DNA of 64,000 nucleotides from NCBI RefSeq assembly GCF_003173595.1, contig NZ_QGNZ01000002.1, positions 930,001 through 994,000 of the forward strand, in the 5' to 3' direction. Below the pieces are notes generated by a model that made no database searches, was not told the origin of the DNA, and worked only from the letters and a program-made list of their open reading frames with translations. The stretch's first letter is position 1. Each line of letters opens with the position of its first letter. Source of the DNA: Pedobacter yonginensis. GTDB taxonomy: Bacteria > Bacteroidota > Bacteroidia > Sphingobacteriales > Sphingobacteriaceae. Shown here piece after piece: positions 62,196-64,000 of the stretch. The translations under genes were made by a program, and so were the position numbers.

Positions 62196-63857
62196 TTATC
62201 TTCCTTTGCTTACCCTAAAAGGTTTTGAAGGCGGGTTTTTGAATTGTCTTTTACCTTGAGTGCTAATTTCTGGCGCACCAAGCATGGTCATTGCACATCT
62301 GAAACCTACTTCGGCTGATGATTCATCTTGTTGCATAAAACGACGTGTTGCTGGGTTTAACCAATATGCCATATCGTTCCATGAACCACCTTTATAAACT
62401 CTTGATTTATCGTTAACTAAAGTAACGCCTTCATCATTTAGCAATTTGTTCTGTTTATCGCGGTAGCCTCTTTCATCCGCTTGGTAAGAAGTAACCTGTG
62501 CTGTTGGATCAGGAGATTTAGCAATTGAATCTGCTCTTTTCGCTAGTGCTTGCTTATCCGCCCAGCTTAATTTCTTTCCAGAATAAGCATTCTGTTTGAT
62601 TGGCTTACCGTATTTATCTAAGGCAATTTTTCCATTGGCAGCGTCCGAAAGTTGTTTGTCTTGAAACTGGTTACCACGATATGGATTAAATGCGTCTGCA
62701 TTAGTAAATGTACCGGTACGATAAACATCATTTACCCATTCGTTAACGTTTCCAGCCATATTGTATAAACCAAAATCGTTGGCAGTGTAAGATATTACTG
62801 GAACAGTCAAATCACCTTTATCATTTAAAGATCCGGCCACACCCATGTAATCACCAGGAGCTCTCTTAAAGTTGGCTTGAATCATGCCACGAGTTTTTTT
62901 CTTCGCAGAACTTACACCCAAACCATTCCATGGGTAAATTTTATTCTGATTGATGTTTTCGTATTCTGTATTTCCGATTAATCCTAAAGCAGCATATTCC
63001 CACTCAGCCTCTGTTGGGAGACGGTATGGTTGCATGATTACGCCATCTTCTAATGTTGCATTTCTGGTTGGTAATCCTTTTCCACCTCTTCCACCAGCAG
63101 CACCAACTGATGCACCGGCTTTTGCATTATAATCAACTGGAGCATTTTTTCCCTTATCATCATACTGCCCATTTAAATAAGCATCCGTATTGAAGGGTTT
63201 ATCTGGTCTAGCCGTTGCAGCAGCAGTTGTAGAATTGTTTCCCTTACCCGATGTTCCACCAGCAAGCGTTTTGTAATCTGTTAAGATTCCTTTTTCACGA
63301 AGAATAAATTCGTTTGCTTGAGAAGTTCTCCATTCGCAATAGCGAGATGCCTGCTCCCAAGAAACACCAACTACCGGGTAATCGCGGTAAGCTGGGTGAC
63401 GTAAGTAATTATCTACGTAAGGCTCGTTGTATGATAAAGCACTCCGCCAAACCAATGTATCTGGTAATTCATTGTAGTAATACTCGCGATCTTCAGGATA
63501 GCTTACTCTAATCCAGTGTAAATATTCTAACCAATCGGTATTAGAAACCTCAGTTTCATCCATATAAAAAGAGGGTACAGTAACCTGTCTTTTGTAGTTG
63601 TAGATGTTCGGTTCTACACCAGCTACTTCAATTGCACTACCGCCAACAACCAAAACTCCACCTTCAATTGGGATTAAGCCTGGCCCTGGGGCACGTTTGT
63701 ACTTTGTAGCTACAGCAAAACCCCCTGGAGTTTTACTTTTTCTATCCGCATAGGGAATACCTGTTTTGCTTGAGGCGTTCCCTCCTTTCGAGCTACAGCC
63801 AGAAAGCAGGCCTACAAGAGATAAACAAGCAAAAGAATATAGTAATAGTTTTTTCAT
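62196..63857 (-). CDS. gldJ: GldJ-type gliding motility / T9SS lipoprotein
   Basis: 553 aa. Lipobox LSLVGLLSGC (Cys at 21). The body has a formylglycine-generating-enzyme-like fold: FYMDETEVSNTDWLEYLHWI, then RHPAYRDYPVVGVSWEQASR, PYRLPTEAEWEYAALGLIGN, NDFGLYNMAGNVNEWVNDVY and YKGGSWNDMAYWLNPATRRF. GldJ and GldK share this fold; the length (about 550) and the YMDETEV and NYLRHPAY segments favour GldJ. A Gly/Ala/Ser-rich insertion lies at about residues 195-275. GldJ stabilises the GldK/N ring of the type IX secretion and gliding machinery. No GldK, L, M or N lies in the window. Confidence 0.88.
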   Translation of the reverse strand: MKKLLLYSFACLSLVGLLSGCSSKGGNASSKTGIPYADRKSKTPGGFAVATKYKRAPGPGLIPIEGGVLVVGGSAIEVAGVEPNIYNYKRQVTVPSFYMDETEVSNTDWLEYLHWIRVSYPEDREYYYNELPDTLVWRSALSYNEPYVDNYLRHPAYRDYPVVGVSWEQASRYCEWRTSQANEFILREKGILTDYKTLAGGTSGKGNNSTTAAATARPDKPFNTDAYLNGQYDDKGKNAPVDYNAKAGASVGAAGGRGGKGLPTRNATLEDGVIMQPYRLPTEAEWEYAALGLIGNTEYENINQNKIYPWNGLGVSSAKKKTRGMIQANFKRAPGDYMGVAGSLNDKGDLTVPVISYTANDFGLYNMAGNVNEWVNDVYRTGTFTNADAFNPYRGNQFQDKQLSDAANGKIALDKYGKPIKQNAYSGKKLSWADKQALAKRADSIAKSPDPTAQVTSYQADERGYRDKQNKLLNDEGVTLVNDKSRVYKGGSWNDMAYWLNPATRRFMQQDESSAEVGFRCAMTMLGAPEISTQGKRQFKNPPSKPFRVSKGR

Positions 63858-64000
63858 ATATGCTTAGTAATATAGCCCAAAGGCCATTCAAATGATAAAA
63901 TTACGTAAATTAAAATGAATAATAAAGTTTGTTGTAACAAAATTGCGAATATATTTCTCTTGCATAACGTATTATTATTTAACCTATTGTGTGTGTTTGG

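Noticed and set aside
1..64000. CRISPR array, rRNA, prophage or intact transposon
   Set aside because: No regularly spaced repeats, rRNA sequence, phage structural gene or transposase was recognised.

Overview
The window is a chromosomal stretch of a Bacteroidota bacterium, most likely a Sphingobacteriaceae member close to Pedobacter. This rests on: a GldJ-type gliding/type IX secretion lipoprotein; several promoters of the TTTG / TAnnTTTG type typical of the phylum; DUF4369-TlpA, DUF4159 and plug-domain proteins; a NuoG without its molybdopterin-like half; AT-rich DNA; and few Shine-Dalgarno sequences. It is mostly ordinary core chromosome with one small accessory island.

Layout. 1-485: end of an arginase-fold protein. 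575-1720: secreted DUF4369-TlpA thioredoxin. 1783-11630 (all minus): dcd, two paralogous ~900-aa secreted MG2/plug proteins, an enoyl-CoA isomerase plus 2,4-dienoyl-CoA reductase pair for unsaturated fatty acid oxidation, purD and a SUKH protein. 11703-13935 (plus): phosphopantetheinyl transferase, lipB and an SGNH lipoprotein. 13994-20910: RDD / SpoIIM / membrane protein / DUF4129 / DUF4350 / MoxR / DUF58 cluster. 20930-24361 (minus): nucleoid-associated protein, TlpA thioredoxin, ferredoxin and ferredoxin-NADP reductase. 24675-27172: LpxH-like phosphatase, a GC-richer non-coding spacer, prfA and tRNA-Asp(GTC).

27.2-30.1 kb is the accessory island, lying directly after tRNA-Asp. It holds a FecR-like remnant, a lipoprotein with a plant-type ferredoxin domain that has lost all four cluster-ligand cysteines, and an orphan secreted protein. 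I regard this two-gene unit as the most novel element. 30.3-37.8 kb: EamA transporter, a small conserved protein, Cu/Zn superoxide dismutase, an orphan ExbD, metK, a lipid kinase, a SUI1/eIF1-like protein and pckA.

38.1-44.0 kb is an energy-transduction operon: exbB, two exbD, tonB, a small membrane protein, a PstS-like lipoprotein and a TPR protein. It ends in a terminator whose loop carries the -33 box of the next promoter. 44.1-57.3 kb is a complete 14-gene complex I operon, nuoA to nuoN. It is interrupted by a leader hairpin before nuoB and a long imperfect palindrome between nuoE and nuoF. 57.4-61.9 kb: DedA, pyrophosphatase, CNNM/CBS protein, rsmE, DUF4159 protein and a biotin carrier protein. 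62.2-63.9 kb (minus): gldJ.

Functionally, complex I, pyrophosphatase and the Exb/Ton system form an energy block serving outer-membrane transport. SodC, the thioredoxins and ferredoxin/FNR handle redox. No CRISPR array, prophage, intact insertion sequence or rRNA gene was seen.
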